64,000 nucleotides of DNA from Haloarchaeobius sp. FL176 (GTDB lineage: Archaea > Halobacteriota > Halobacteria > Halobacteriales > Natrialbaceae). Position numbers and translations under genes: made by a program. The DNA is taken from NCBI RefSeq assembly GCF_024609245.1, contig NZ_JANJYH010000005.1, positions 310,001 through 374,000 of the forward strand, written 5' to 3'. The notes under the pieces were generated by a model that was given only the letters and a program-made list of their open reading frames with translations, was not told the DNA's origin and did no database searches. Below, piece after piece: positions 42,367-51,235 of this stretch (the stretch's first letter is position 1; every line of letters starts with the position of its first letter).

Positions 42367-42810
42367 ATGTCACTGCACGCCGAGAAACCGTACCTGCGCT
42401 CGCTCTCGCAGGGCACCGAGGGAATGGAGGCCACGATGGAGTGGGCTCGCTACCTCGGGGAGACGTTCGGCACCAGCGGCGCGCTGAACTGTCTGCGCTA
42501 CTACGAGCGACTCGGCTGGATCTCCGACGACGTGTGTCGCTCCATGACGACGTACATCCGGGGGCTCTCGCTGCAGGAGATCCACAACAAGAAGTACGAC
42601 GAGCCGGCGACGCTCGAGTACCCACTGGAGACCCTCTCCGGGACGCCCTTCGGCACCCACGCGCGGTCGCTGAAGTACATCGCGGCCATCGCGGGCGACG
42701 ACCTCGAGGAGCACCTGATGCTGGCCCGGCTCGCCGAGCGCCGCGTCGAGAAACAGATCGGCGACCCGTCCGTCCGCGACGAGGTCGTCGAGGCCATCGG
42801 CGACGACTGA
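42367..42810 (+). CDS. arlD: Archaellum protein ArlD-like
   Basis: A 147-residue protein with the ArlD/E domain: EKPYLRSLSQGTEGMEATMEW at the N-terminus, LNCLRYYERLGWISDDVCRS and YPLETLSGTPFGTHARSLKY. It aligns with the C-terminal domain of ArlCE (LRAIAYYEEIGWISPEV). ArlD joins ArlCE in the motor ring and mediates contact with CheF and polar components. It is separated from the main operon by the DUF5518 pair and has its own promoter. Confidence 0.88.
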   Translation: MSLHAEKPYLRSLSQGTEGMEATMEWARYLGETFGTSGALNCLRYYERLGWISDDVCRSMTTYIRGLSLQEIHNKKYDEPATLEYPLETLSGTPFGTHARSLKYIAAIAGDDLEEHLMLARLAERRVEKQIGDPSVRDEVVEAIGDD

Positions 42811-43105
42811 CACCAGTGAACGTTTTCTGATAATTGCCGCCAAGAGCCACCGGTTTGTCGGCTGATCCCGAATCGGATAATCGCCGCTCAGAAACCCCAT
42901 TAAAACGTTTTTCGGCCGTTACCCGGGCCGTCGAAAACATCGACCCGAACCGCCCTAATATTTTGTCACAAAACACGGGTTGGCCGATTGACTTATTAGC
43001 CATGCTTCCAACGTCTCTAACAGTACCCGAACGGGCCCGACGACCGTTGGTGGCGGTCGGTGGGGTGGGCCGAGTCGGAGAAAGCCAAAAGGTGACGACT
43101 GACCG
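42811..43105. promoter_or_regulatory. PadR gene control region with two AT-rich palindromes
   Basis: A 295-base A/T-rich region. It holds the palindromes AAAACGTTTT (42902-42911) and TTTTGTCACAAAA (42961-42973), a TATA-like TTATTAG at 42993-42999 and a Shine-Dalgarno GGTGA at 43091-43095, ten bases before the ATG. No gene is seen in it. Confidence 0.6.
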
Positions 43106-43609
43106 ATGCGAAACAACAAGGAACCAAGTTCGGTGTTCAGCGACCTCACAGCCGCTGCCACCGACGACGATAGTGGCACCGACCAGTACGAGCTGACCAT
43201 CGGATCGGCGGAGAAGGTGAACGACCAGTCCGTCGAGCGCGAGCTCGACGAAATGCTCGAATCCGTCGAGGACGCGCTCCCGACCGACGAGGCGGAGTTC
43301 GACGAGGAGATCATCAAGGAGAACCTGGACGAGGTGCTCCTCATGCTCATCTCGCTGCGCGGCGAGACCCACGGCAAGGAGCTCATCTCCGACCTCACCC
43401 GACTCTTCGACGCACAGCTCAGCCCGGGGACGGTCTATCCCGGCCTGCACAGCCTCGAAGAGGAGGACGTGCTCCACATGCACAAGAAGGTCCGCACGAA
43501 GGAGTACTCGATCAACGACGAGCGCGAGGTCCGCATGAGCGTCGAGCGGACGATGCTCCAGCACCTCGCCTTCGGCTACCTGCTCTACTCCTTCCTCCCT
43601 CGACTCTAG
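43106..43609 (+). CDS. PadR-family transcriptional regulator
   Basis: A 167-residue protein. After an acidic N-terminal extension of about 75 residues comes a PadR winged helix: DEVLLMLISLRGETHGKELI, then LSPGTVYPGLHSLEEEDVLH (the TVYP recognition helix) and KKVRTKEYSINDEREV. PadR proteins are usually repressors of nearby or own genes. Its location at the end of the archaellum locus suggests motility control. It converges with the next gene, overlapping it by four bases. Confidence 0.9.
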   Translation: MRNNKEPSSVFSDLTAAATDDDSGTDQYELTIGSAEKVNDQSVERELDEMLESVEDALPTDEAEFDEEIIKENLDEVLLMLISLRGETHGKELISDLTRLFDAQLSPGTVYPGLHSLEEEDVLHMHKKVRTKEYSINDEREVRMSVERTMLQHLAFGYLLYSFLPRL

Positions 43610-44040
43610 TCCTCGAGATCAGAGGCGATAGACGCGAGACTCCCGTCGGGTTGCTCCAGTGCGTCGTACACTGCACGGCCTCCCGGGGCCCGCAACCCGT
43701 ACTGGAACCCGTCTTCGACAACGTCGACAAGCACCGACCCACCAGCGCCGCGGCCGTTCGCCTCGCACCAGGTCGTAAGGTGGTTCTCGCCCTCGCCGGG
43801 GTTCCGCGCCGCCGACGGCGTCTCGAACGCACCTGCGATGAGGAGCTCGTCGCCCGTCAGCGCCGACTCGATCCGCGCGAAGTACCGGTCGCCGTCGAGC
43901 ACCAGCCGAACGACCTCCTCGGCCGGGAACCGGTCGGTCTCGTCCGCCGGCAACTCCAGCTTCAGACGTCCGGTCGCCCCGTGTTTCGCGAGCGTCGCCC
44001 GTACCGTCGGCACTGCGTCAGAAGAAACCCGATCAGCCAT
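43606..44040 (-). CDS. Conserved haloarchaeal protein, DUF7112-like
   Basis: A 144-residue soluble acidic protein (ADRVSSDAVPTVRATLAKHG onward). It contains GRLKLELPADETDRFPAEEV and GDRYFARIESALTGDELLI, a small beta-barrel-like pattern, and LRAPGGRAVYDALEQPDGSL. I recall this as a conserved haloarchaeal protein family near S6e (DUF7112). The start at 44040 is the most internal ATG fitting the conserved N-terminus. Function unknown. Confidence 0.72.
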   Translation of the reverse strand: MADRVSSDAVPTVRATLAKHGATGRLKLELPADETDRFPAEEVVRLVLDGDRYFARIESALTGDELLIAGAFETPSAARNPGEGENHLTTWCEANGRGAGGSVLVDVVEDGFQYGLRAPGGRAVYDALEQPDGSLASIASDLED

Positions 44041-44181
44041 GCCCGTTACTCGGGCACCACGCCGCATGTACCTGTCGCTCGCGGCGTGATGGGCGCAGGA
44101 AGTGTGTCGCTGTCACCGCCGCGCGCCGAGGGTGTGACCCTCAGGAAACCTACGACGCGGCCGTGACGGGACCCGTTCGGA

Positions 44182-44598
44182 TTACTCTTCGTCGTCTTCG
44201 TCGGCGTCCTCCTCGACCAGACCGAGGAGGGACTCGACGGACTCGTCACCGCGACCGACGATCTTCGCGTTGATCTGGCTGGTCTCGTCGGAGACCTGGC
44301 GACCACGGATGGTCAGCCGCTTGCGCTCGCCCGGCCGTGCCGGGTTGTAGCCGACGCCCTGCTCGCGCATGAGGACTTCCTCGACGTTTGCGCCCTCGAT
44401 GTCCTCGCGCATCGGCCGCCCGGCCTCGTCAGAGCCGCCGGTGAGGAGGAGCGTGTAGCCGTCGAGGCCGACGGCACCGCCGTCGACCTCCTCGCCGAGC
44501 TCCTTGCCCATGAATCGGTTCGCGTCCTGTTCCTCTGCCTCGAGCTGGTGCGATGCGCCCGAGTCCGGGTCCGCAACGACGACGTTGAAACTCGCCAT
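44182..44598 (-). CDS. rps6e: 30S ribosomal protein S6e
   Basis: A 138-residue archaeal/eukaryotic-type S6e. It has the N-terminal [11 protein letters not shown], the [13 protein letters not shown] loop, [20 protein letters not shown] with the conserved RGRQVS, and [11 protein letters not shown], followed by an acidic halophilic tail. It is a component of the small ribosomal subunit. Confidence 0.96.
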   Translation of the reverse strand: MASFNVVVADPDSGASHQLEAEEQDANRFMGKELGEEVDGGAVGLDGYTLLLTGGSDEAGRPMREDIEGANVEEVLMREQGVGYNPARPGERKRLTIRGRQVSDETSQINAKIVGRGDESVESLLGLVEEDADEDDEE

Positions 44599-44673
44599 AG
44601 TGGATACGAATCGTCGGTGCGCGTTCAAAACTCCGTCGAAACGGGGGCGGACCGGCAGGGCGATTCGCCGGCG

Positions 44674-44892
44674 TCAGCCCATCCGGGCGACGTCGACGAC
44701 GAGGGACTCGTCGACAACCATCCACTCGGTGCCAGCGGGGCGACCGTCGGAGCCGCGTGTCATGAACGTGACCGTCTCGGCGTCGGGGTCGGTCGTGATA
44801 GCGATGCGGGAGCCGATGGCCCCGTCGACAGGCTCGCACGACTGGCTGTCGGTTCGGGCGATGCCCCCCTCCCGTTCGCTGGTGTCACTCAT
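44674..44892 (-). CDS. 72-residue haloarchaeal protein, DUF7511-like
   Basis: A short acidic protein with a single compact domain: GSRIAITTDPDAETVTFMTR, then AGTEWMVVDESLVVDVARMG. The EWM-VDESLVV ending is what I recall for haloarchaeal DUF7511 proteins. No function known. It precedes S6e on the same strand, 75 bases upstream. Confidence 0.72.
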   Translation of the reverse strand: MSDTSEREGGIARTDSQSCEPVDGAIGSRIAITTDPDAETVTFMTRGSDGRPAGTEWMVVDESLVVDVARMG

Positions 44893-45033
44893 CTACCAGG
44901 CGGTACGGCTCCCGGGTACATAGGGTAGTGACAGCTGTTTCACGTCTTGAAACCACCCGGGTCCGACGCACGGCTGACGGACGACAGACCGGCCACCCGA
45001 AGACCGAAAGCATCCGGGCGCGAACGCCCTCGC

Positions 45034-45321
45034 ATGAAGCCCGGTCGACTGGAGCTCAGGCTCGAACGCGAGTTCGGCGGCGAGGCGCACGTCGTCGTGC
45101 GCGAGGCGCTCGACCTGCGTGACTCCGGTCGGTACCACGACGACACGGGCGACGACCTCACCGCCGACGTCATCGTGGACAACCTGCGCGACGCGCCACG
45201 GGGTGACGTGGTCGACCGCTGGAACTGGTGGCTCGGCTCGCTGGCACTGGCCTACGGCCCCGAGTACAACCAGTTCACCGTGCGTCGGAACCCCCGGGAC
45301 CGAGAGAACGGCACGTTCTGA
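45034..45321 (+). CDS. 95-residue conserved hypothetical protein
   Basis: The protein starts MKPGRLELRLEREFGGEAHV and contains TADVIVDNLRDAPRGDVVDR and WNWWLGSLALAYGPEYNQFTV. It looks like a small soluble alpha/beta protein with a conserved tryptophan pair. An upstream in-frame ATG at 44947 gives a basic, poorly coding extension. It lies 66 bases before the beta-CASP nuclease gene on the same strand. Function unknown. Confidence 0.7.
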   Translation: MKPGRLELRLEREFGGEAHVVVREALDLRDSGRYHDDTGDDLTADVIVDNLRDAPRGDVVDRWNWWLGSLALAYGPEYNQFTVRRNPRDRENGTF

Positions 45322-45387
45322 ACGGGGTCGAAGTCGAACGAAGCCGACGGACCCAAACCTCTCGCCCGCTTACGCGACTGCAATCGA

Positions 45388-46620
45388 ATGGAGATACGGT
45401 TCCTCGGGGGCGCACGCGAGATCGGGCGGAGCGCCATTCTCGTCGACGACTCGCTGCTGCTGGACTACGGAATCGAGTCGGGCAACCCACCGCAGTACCC
45501 GGTGGAGCAACCCGACCCGGACGCAGTCGTCGTCTCGCACGGCCACCTCGACCACGTCGGGGCGGTCCCCTCCCTCCTGTCGGGCGACGAGCGGCCACCC
45601 ATCCACTGGACGCCGCCGACCGCCGAGCTGGCACGGGTGCTCGGCCGCGACACGCTCAAACTCCACGGCGGGAGCTACGACTGCCCGTTCACCGAGGCCG
45701 AGCTGAAGCGACTCACGGAGGTCTCACGCACCCACGGCTACCGCCAGCAGTTCGAGGCCGCCGGCTACGAGGTGACGTTCTTCGACGCCGGGCACATCCC
45801 GGGGAGTGCGCACGTGCTCGTCGACGACGGCGACACGAGGCTACTGTACACCGCGGACTTCCACACCGAGGACCAGCGGCTGCTCGGTGCCTCCCGCGCC
45901 CGCCCCGACGCCGACGTGGTCATCGTGGAGTCGACGTACGCGGACACCGAACGCGAGCCACGCCCGGCCATCGAGCACCGGTTCGTCGAGAGCGTCAAGT
46001 CGACGGTCTGGGAGGGTGGCACCGTCGTCGTCCCCGCCTTCGGCATCGGCCGCACGCAGGAGATGCTCTGCATTCTCGGCGCACACGACGTCGACTGCTA
46101 CGTCGACGGCATGGGCAAGGAGGTGACACGGCTGTTCCAGCGCCACGACGGCTTCGTCCGCGACGCCGACGTCCTCCAGCGCGGCGCGTCGAACGCCCGG
46201 TTCGTCACCGGCAAGCCCGGCCAGCGCGAGCGCATCGCGCAGAAGAACACCGTCATCGTCACCACCTCGGGGATGCTCCACGGCGGGCCCGCGATGACGT
46301 ACGTCCCCGAGATACGGTCGAGTCCGACGAACAAGGTCGCGTTCACCGGCTTCCAGGTGCCCGGGACACCGGGCCACGAACTGCTCGAACGCGGGCGCGC
46401 CGACTTCGACGGCCGCATCCTCCCCGTCGCCGCCCAGACCGAACAACACGACTTCTCCGCCCACGCCGACAGCGACGGGATCTGGGAGTTCCTGGGGTCG
46501 TACCGCGATTCGCGGGTCCTCGTGAACCACGGCGACGACTGCGAGGACTTCGCGGCCGAGCTCGTGGCCAGTGGCTTCGACGCGGCGGCACCGCGGCTGG
46601 ACGAGACGGTCGAGGTCTGA
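45388..46620 (+). CDS. Beta-CASP metallo-beta-lactamase-fold ribonuclease
   Basis: A 410-residue beta-CASP nuclease. The metal-binding motif HGHLDHVG (His51, His53, Asp55, His56), His in FDAGHIPGSAH, TADFH, the VIVESTYADTERE acidic motif, and the beta-CASP motifs VVVPAFGIGRTQEM, TTSGMLHGGPAM and FSAHADSDG with the final NHGDD are all present. It is related to archaeal CPSF/RNase J-like RNases, without the KH domains of aCPSF1. Likely acts in RNA processing or decay. Confidence 0.92.
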   Translation: MEIRFLGGAREIGRSAILVDDSLLLDYGIESGNPPQYPVEQPDPDAVVVSHGHLDHVGAVPSLLSGDERPPIHWTPPTAELARVLGRDTLKLHGGSYDCPFTEAELKRLTEVSRTHGYRQQFEAAGYEVTFFDAGHIPGSAHVLVDDGDTRLLYTADFHTEDQRLLGASRARPDADVVIVESTYADTEREPRPAIEHRFVESVKSTVWEGGTVVVPAFGIGRTQEMLCILGAHDVDCYVDGMGKEVTRLFQRHDGFVRDADVLQRGASNARFVTGKPGQRERIAQKNTVIVTTSGMLHGGPAMTYVPEIRSSPTNKVAFTGFQVPGTPGHELLERGRADFDGRILPVAAQTEQHDFSAHADSDGIWEFLGSYRDSRVLVNHGDDCEDFAAELVASGFDAAAPRLDETVEV

Positions 46621-46648
46621 AGGGCACCGGCGGGTCGAGAGCGACCGC

Positions 46649-47665
46649 TCAGGGCTTGACGAGCAGGTCGAACAGGTACCAGTCGCCGTCGTAGGACGCG
46701 ACGGCGTTGCGGAACGCGACGGGGTCGTCGTAGCTTTCGTGCGACTCCAGGTCGTCGCCGATGCCGAGCCGGTCGAGGACCGTCGCGAGCCCGTCCGAGA
46801 GCGGGGGCTCCTCGTGGTAGCGGCTGCCGGGCTCGCTGTCGACGGCGGCGTCCAGCACGTCGCGGACGGCTTCGGAGAACGCGTCGCGGTCGAACCGGGC
46901 GTCCGGCACCGTCTCCTCGACGTAGGACTCGAAGGCGTCCCGCGACGACGCGACCTGTTCGACGGCGAACGTCCGCTCGGGCACCGTCACGGTCCGCTGC
47001 TCGACCACGACGCGGTAGGTGTCGCCGGCGTGGTCGACGTAGTCGAACGGCGGCTCGGGGACGAGTTCGCTCGCCTCCGGCTCCATGTCCCGGTGGTACT
47101 GCACCGGCCGGAGGCCGTCGACCTCCGGCTGGCCGAGGAAGCCGTCGTTGCCCGCGTAGACGGCGTCGAAGGCCGCTTCCAGTGTGTCACGGTCGCGCCA
47201 CGAGAGGTCGAACGGTTCGCTCGCGACGGTGGCACCGTCGGGTGGTGTCTCGTCGGTGCGCTGGACCGCGAACAGCCAGCGCTCGCGCTCGACGTCCCGG
47301 GTCGCCTCGGTCGTCACCTCGTGGTAGCCCCCGTCGCGCTGGAGGAACGTCGGCCGGGGACGCGTTCCTGTCCCCCAGTCGTCGGGGTGGACCAGCGGCC
47401 ACTGGACCGCGGTGACATCGCCGGTGTCGAACAGCGTGGCGAGCCAGTCGCGCTTCGTCTCCGTGTCGTAGTCGATGCGGGTCTCCGCCTCGACGCTCGT
47501 CGGCTGCACGAGGCGGAACTCGTCGGCGAGCGTGGCGTCCATTTCGTGCGGGACGAGCCGGTAGCCGCTCTCGCGGCCGCCGCTCAGGCAGCCGGCACTG
47601 ACGGTCGTTGCGAGGCCGGCGACGACGCCAGTACGCTGGAGGAGGGAACGACGGGAACAGGGCAT
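46649..47665 (-). CDS. Exported lipoprotein, unknown function
   Basis: A 338-residue protein with a Tat-type start (SRRSLLQRTGVVAGLATTVS) and a lipobox Cys in SAGCLSGG. The outer domain is acidic, with tyrosine- and tryptophan-rich segments (DTETKRDWLATLFDTGD; VQYHRDMEPEASEL). I recognise no family. It is downstream of the PQQ-like propeller gene on the same strand, 90 bases away; both are exported lipoproteins and could be coexpressed. Confidence 0.72.
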   Translation of the reverse strand: MPCSRRSLLQRTGVVAGLATTVSAGCLSGGRESGYRLVPHEMDATLADEFRLVQPTSVEAETRIDYDTETKRDWLATLFDTGDVTAVQWPLVHPDDWGTGTRPRPTFLQRDGGYHEVTTEATRDVERERWLFAVQRTDETPPDGATVASEPFDLSWRDRDTLEAAFDAVYAGNDGFLGQPEVDGLRPVQYHRDMEPEASELVPEPPFDYVDHAGDTYRVVVEQRTVTVPERTFAVEQVASSRDAFESYVEETVPDARFDRDAFSEAVRDVLDAAVDSEPGSRYHEEPPLSDGLATVLDRLGIGDDLESHESYDDPVAFRNAVASYDGDWYLFDLLVKP

Positions 47666-47755
47666 CGTGGTCGGGAGTACCGAACCGACCGAGAAACGTC
47701 TTGTGTTCGTGCTGCCGGAAACGCGACGACCGGGTGAGCTGCCGAACGGGGCCGG

Positions 47756-48934
47756 CTACCCGTCGCCGAGTGCGAGCACCCGTCCCCCGTAGCCCGAGAG
47801 GAAGATCGCGTTCGGCGTGACGACCGCACGACCGGTCCCGTCGGGGGAGCGCGTCCACCGTTCCTCGCCGGCGTCCCGCGAGAGCCCGACGAGGGAGTCC
47901 CGACCCCGCAGGACAACGCTGTCGCCGACGACCGTCGGCACCCCCGGCCGACCGTCGGACGGCGCGTGGGTCCAGACCTGCTCTCCGGCCCGGTCGATGG
48001 CGTCGAGTCGCTCGCGACCACGGACGTACAGGTGCCGGTCGTCGACGGCGACGGGGCCGACGCCGGTGTCGGGGACGGACACCGCCCACCGACGGGTCCC
48101 GTCGAGGCCGAACGACACCACGAGCCCGTCGGTCCGGGCGAAGACGTGCTCGCCGTGGACCACCGGCCCGGCGGTCACGGCGGGCGTGGACTCGTGCCAC
48201 AGTTGCTCGCCCGTGTCGGCGTCGAGTGCCGTGACGCCGGTCGTCCCCGCGCGGGACCCGACGTAGAGCACGCCGTCGGCAACGGCGACCGGCTCGGTGA
48301 ACGTCGGGGCGTGGTCGTCGTCGCCGACTCGCCGCGACCACCTGACGGAGCCGTCGGCGACGGACAGGGCGTGGACCTTGCCGTTCCAGTCGGGGACGTA
48401 GACGACGCCCCCAGCGACGGTCGGCGACGCGGTGAGCCTGGCGTCGACGTCGTAGAGCCAGTCCTCGCGACCGTATCGCTCTTCGAAGCACACGACGCGG
48501 CCCCGGTGGGTCGACCGACGGGCGGTCACGACGACGCGGTCGCCGTACACCGCGGGCGGCCCGTTCGGTGCCGCCCGGAGCGGGACCTGCCACCGCTCCT
48601 CACCGGTCGCGGCCACGAGGGCGTGAATCCGGTGTCGGTGGTGACTGCGCTCGGAGACGGCATCGACCGGGACGTACAGGACATCGTCGACGGCCGCCGG
48701 CGTCCTGGCAGCCCGGGCGCCGTCCAGCTGTGTCAGCCAGACCGTCTCGGGGTCGGCCGGGCCGTCGGCGACGCGGCGGCTGTGTCCCTGGTCCCGGCCG
48801 GCCATCGACCACGCGCCGTCGACCTCACCGAGGTCACCCGAGGGTGGGGATGAACCACCGGAGAGACAGCCCGAGAGGCCGACGCTCGCTGCACCGAGGC
48901 CGGCGAGGAACCGGCGACGTGACGGGGAGGGCAT
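47756..48934 (-). CDS. Exported PQQ-like beta-propeller lipoprotein
   Basis: A 392-residue lipoprotein with the Tat motif SRRRFLAGLGAASVGLSGC, the Cys forming the lipobox. The rest is built of about seven propeller blades of the PQQ/BamB type, each with an A-[L/I]-D-x2-TGE-x2-W pattern (for example ALVAATGEERWQV, ALDADTGEQLWHE, and VTPNAIFLSGYGGRVLALGD at the end). No PQQ-binding residues can be assigned. It may act in protein interactions at the cell surface. Confidence 0.88.
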   Translation of the reverse strand: MPSPSRRRFLAGLGAASVGLSGCLSGGSSPPSGDLGEVDGAWSMAGRDQGHSRRVADGPADPETVWLTQLDGARAARTPAAVDDVLYVPVDAVSERSHHRHRIHALVAATGEERWQVPLRAAPNGPPAVYGDRVVVTARRSTHRGRVVCFEERYGREDWLYDVDARLTASPTVAGGVVYVPDWNGKVHALSVADGSVRWSRRVGDDDHAPTFTEPVAVADGVLYVGSRAGTTGVTALDADTGEQLWHESTPAVTAGPVVHGEHVFARTDGLVVSFGLDGTRRWAVSVPDTGVGPVAVDDRHLYVRGRERLDAIDRAGEQVWTHAPSDGRPGVPTVVGDSVVLRGRDSLVGLSRDAGEERWTRSPDGTGRAVVTPNAIFLSGYGGRVLALGDG

Positions 48935-48977
48935 CGTCCGCGCTTCTCGATACAGACGGATGAATCCAGCGCCAGCG

Positions 48978-49823
48978 TCACTCCGCCAGGAACTCGACGA
49001 CGGGGTCGAGCTGTTCGGCGACGTTCAGTCCGGGCGGGTGCCCGCAGTCGAGTTCGAGCAGGTCCGTCTCGGGTCGGCGCTCCAGCATCTCCTCGACGGT
49101 CGGCTCGGTGAGCACGTCGGACTCGTGGGCCCAGATGACGAACGTCGGCAGGTCGAGCGACTCCCAGTAGCCCCAGGCCTCCTCGGGGTCGGCGTTGCTC
49201 GAGAGCAGCGCGGCGACGATGCGCTCGTCGTAGTCGCGGGTGACGCGGCCGTCGTCACGCCGTCGCGCGCTCGTGAGCGTGAATCGCCGCCACTCGGCGT
49301 CGGTCTGGGGGTTCATCGTCGCGTAGGTCTCCCGGTACCACGCCTCGAGTTCGGCGTAGGTGTCGAACGCTGGCGGGTCCGTGAGGTAGTCCACGATGCG
49401 CTCGATGCCCGCCTCGGCGTTGACGAACACCGGGCCGATGTCGTTGCAGACGAAGTGCGTGAGCTCGACGGCGTCGTCGTCGTTCGCCAGCAGCATCCCG
49501 AGCAGGCCGCCCATCGACGTCCCGACGTAGCGCACCGCGTCGCGCTCGAAGGTGTCACAGAACCCACGCAGCGTTGCGAGCAGCCCCTCCCAGGAGTACT
49601 CGGTCTCGGGGTCGTCCGCCCACTCGCTCCGGCCCCTGCCCGGCATGTCCGGGCAGACGACGCGGTAGCCCTCTGTCACGAGTCGGCGCGCGAGCGGGTC
49701 GAAATCACGCCCGTTGCGCGAGAGCCCGTGGACACAGACCACGAGCGGGTCGTCGGCATCGCCCCAGTCGGTGTAGTGGACCTCGGTACCGTCGACGGTA
49801 ACGAAGGCGTCTGTTCGAGACAT
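48978..49823 (-). CDS. Alpha/beta hydrolase
   Basis: A 281-residue alpha/beta hydrolase. Oxyanion region VVCVHGLSRNGRDF, nucleophile elbow VGTSMGGLLG with the catalytic Ser, Asp in WAHESDVLTEP and His in DCGHPPGLN. The start at 49823 (SRTDAFVTVDGTEVHY) matches the family; the upstream extension is not conserved in pattern. It resembles esterase/epoxide-hydrolase-like haloarchaeal enzymes; substrate unknown. Divergent from the methyltransferase gene at 49918. Confidence 0.9.
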   Translation of the reverse strand: MSRTDAFVTVDGTEVHYTDWGDADDPLVVCVHGLSRNGRDFDPLARRLVTEGYRVVCPDMPGRGRSEWADDPETEYSWEGLLATLRGFCDTFERDAVRYVGTSMGGLLGMLLANDDDAVELTHFVCNDIGPVFVNAEAGIERIVDYLTDPPAFDTYAELEAWYRETYATMNPQTDAEWRRFTLTSARRRDDGRVTRDYDERIVAALLSSNADPEEAWGYWESLDLPTFVIWAHESDVLTEPTVEEMLERRPETDLLELDCGHPPGLNVAEQLDPVVEFLAE

Positions 49824-49917
49824 GTGACCATACACCGCGCAACCGAGTATAAACGGTGACGTTAACGACGGCTGGCAGACCACCCACCACTAAGCGGTCG
49901 GCTCACCAGGCACGTGT

Positions 49918-50712
49918 ATGACCTCACAGCGCGACGACGGCGACGAGAACGCGTGGTCGGCCGACGATTACGACGGCGGGCACGCGTTCGTCTTCGAGTA
50001 CGGCGAGGGCGTCGTCGATCTGCTCGACCCCGCCCCCGGTGAACGAGTGCTCGACCTCGGCTGTGGCACGGGCCACCTGACCGCCAGCATCGCCGATTCG
50101 GGCGCGAACGTGGTGGGCCTCGACGCCGACCGGGCGATGGTCGCCGAGGCCGCCCGGACCTACCCCGACCTACGGTTCGTGCAGGGGGACGCCCGACAGT
50201 TCGCCTTCCGAGAGCCGTTCGACGCGGTCTTCTCGAACGCGGCGCTGCACTGGATCGACGAGCAGGACGCGGTGCTCGACTCGGTCGGCGATGTGCTGCG
50301 GCCCGGCGGCCGGTTCGTCGCCGAACTCGGCGGGACTGGCAACGTGGAGTCCATCGTCGGTGCGGTCGAAGCCGCCGCAGCAGAGCGCGGCTACACGGTC
50401 GAGAACCCGTGGTACTTCCCGAGCGTCGGCGAGTACGCGAGCCTGCTGGAGGCCCACGGCTTCGAGGTGCGCTACGCGACCCTGTTCGACCGACCGACCG
50501 AACTCGACGACGGCGAGGCCGGGCTGGCGTCGTGGCTCGGGATGTTCGGCGACGGGCTGTTGGGTCCGGTCCCGGAAGACGAGCGCGACGCCGTGGTCGC
50601 CGACGTGGAGGACCACCTGCGGAAGGAGCTGTTCGCCGACGGGACGTGGACCGCGGACTACCGCAGGCTCAGGGTCGTCGCGCGGGACGGGACGAGTAAG
50701 CCCCAGAAATAG
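49918..50712 (+). CDS. Class I SAM-dependent methyltransferase
   Basis: A 264-residue methyltransferase. The SAM-binding motif is VLDLGCGTGHLTASIADSG, with the acidic GLDADRAMV and the DAVFSNAALHWIDE motif resembling trans-aconitate 2-methyltransferases and related small-molecule methylases. The N-terminal ENAWSADDYDGGHAFVFEYG is also typical of that subgroup. The substrate cannot be deduced. Confidence 0.88.
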   Translation: MTSQRDDGDENAWSADDYDGGHAFVFEYGEGVVDLLDPAPGERVLDLGCGTGHLTASIADSGANVVGLDADRAMVAEAARTYPDLRFVQGDARQFAFREPFDAVFSNAALHWIDEQDAVLDSVGDVLRPGGRFVAELGGTGNVESIVGAVEAAAAERGYTVENPWYFPSVGEYASLLEAHGFEVRYATLFDRPTELDDGEAGLASWLGMFGDGLLGPVPEDERDAVVADVEDHLRKELFADGTWTADYRRLRVVARDGTSKPQK

Positions 50713-50842
50713 TATCCGTACGCGACGACGGTGGTTCACTTACCAGCGGGTTGAAAATTACTGTGTGGGAGATGGTTCACGTGTGTTTCGCAACCAGAAA
50801 CCCGGATAGGGAATTATAGTCAGCGGCCGAGTCAGTGGGAAT

Positions 50843-50953
50843 ATGGACTGGGTGTTCAGAATCCGGAAAGATGTTCCATCTTGGCTCATGAAACTCGTAC
50901 TGGTCGTCGCTATCTTGCTAATTGCTGGTCTTCAGCATTTCAACATCGTATAA
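50843..50953 (+). CDS. Possible 36-residue single-helix membrane peptide
   Basis: ATG at 50843 reads MDWVFRIRKDVPSW followed by LMKLVLVVAILLIAGLQHF and a short end before TAA. A charged start and a single hydrophobic helix fit a small membrane protein, and GGAATATGG precedes the start. Codon use is less biased than in neighbours (ATT, CTA, TTG, AAA), so it may be foreign or not translated. Confidence 0.4.
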   Translation: MDWVFRIRKDVPSWLMKLVLVVAILLIAGLQHFNIV

Positions 50954-51043
50954 AACCATTCAGATCGCTGATATCGCCGGTGACGAATGTGCAGCCAGAC
51001 CTACCAGCGGTTCCTCCACGAGAACAGCCGACAGACCGAGTCG

Positions 51044-51235
51044 TCACGCCACCTCGCCAGCCAGCGCGACCGCCTCTTCCAGTGACAGCTCTCCGTCCAG
51101 GTCGTCGAGTCGGTCGAGCAACGCCTTCACGCGCTCCTCGGTCGGCTCACGGTCGGCGCGTTCGAGACGATAACCGGGGCTGCCGGTGGTTTCGCACGGG
51201 GCGGTCGTCCGAGTCGTGAACGCGACTGTTCCGGC
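51044..51235 (-). pseudogene. Startless gene remnant
   Basis: The minus strand has a coding-like 63-codon stretch ending at 51044 with SPGYRLERADREPTEERVKA, then LLDRLDDLDGELSLEEAVAL and a short end. The frame begins just after a TAA and contains no ATG; the only GTG is internal. It looks like the C-terminus of a helical acidic protein whose 5' part is lost. Confidence 0.45.

Noticed and set aside
39873-42830. A 985-codon plus-strand ORF across arlJ and the DUF5518 genes
   Set aside because: Arg/Pro-rich shadow frame of several clear genes; runs through promoters and stops of real genes.
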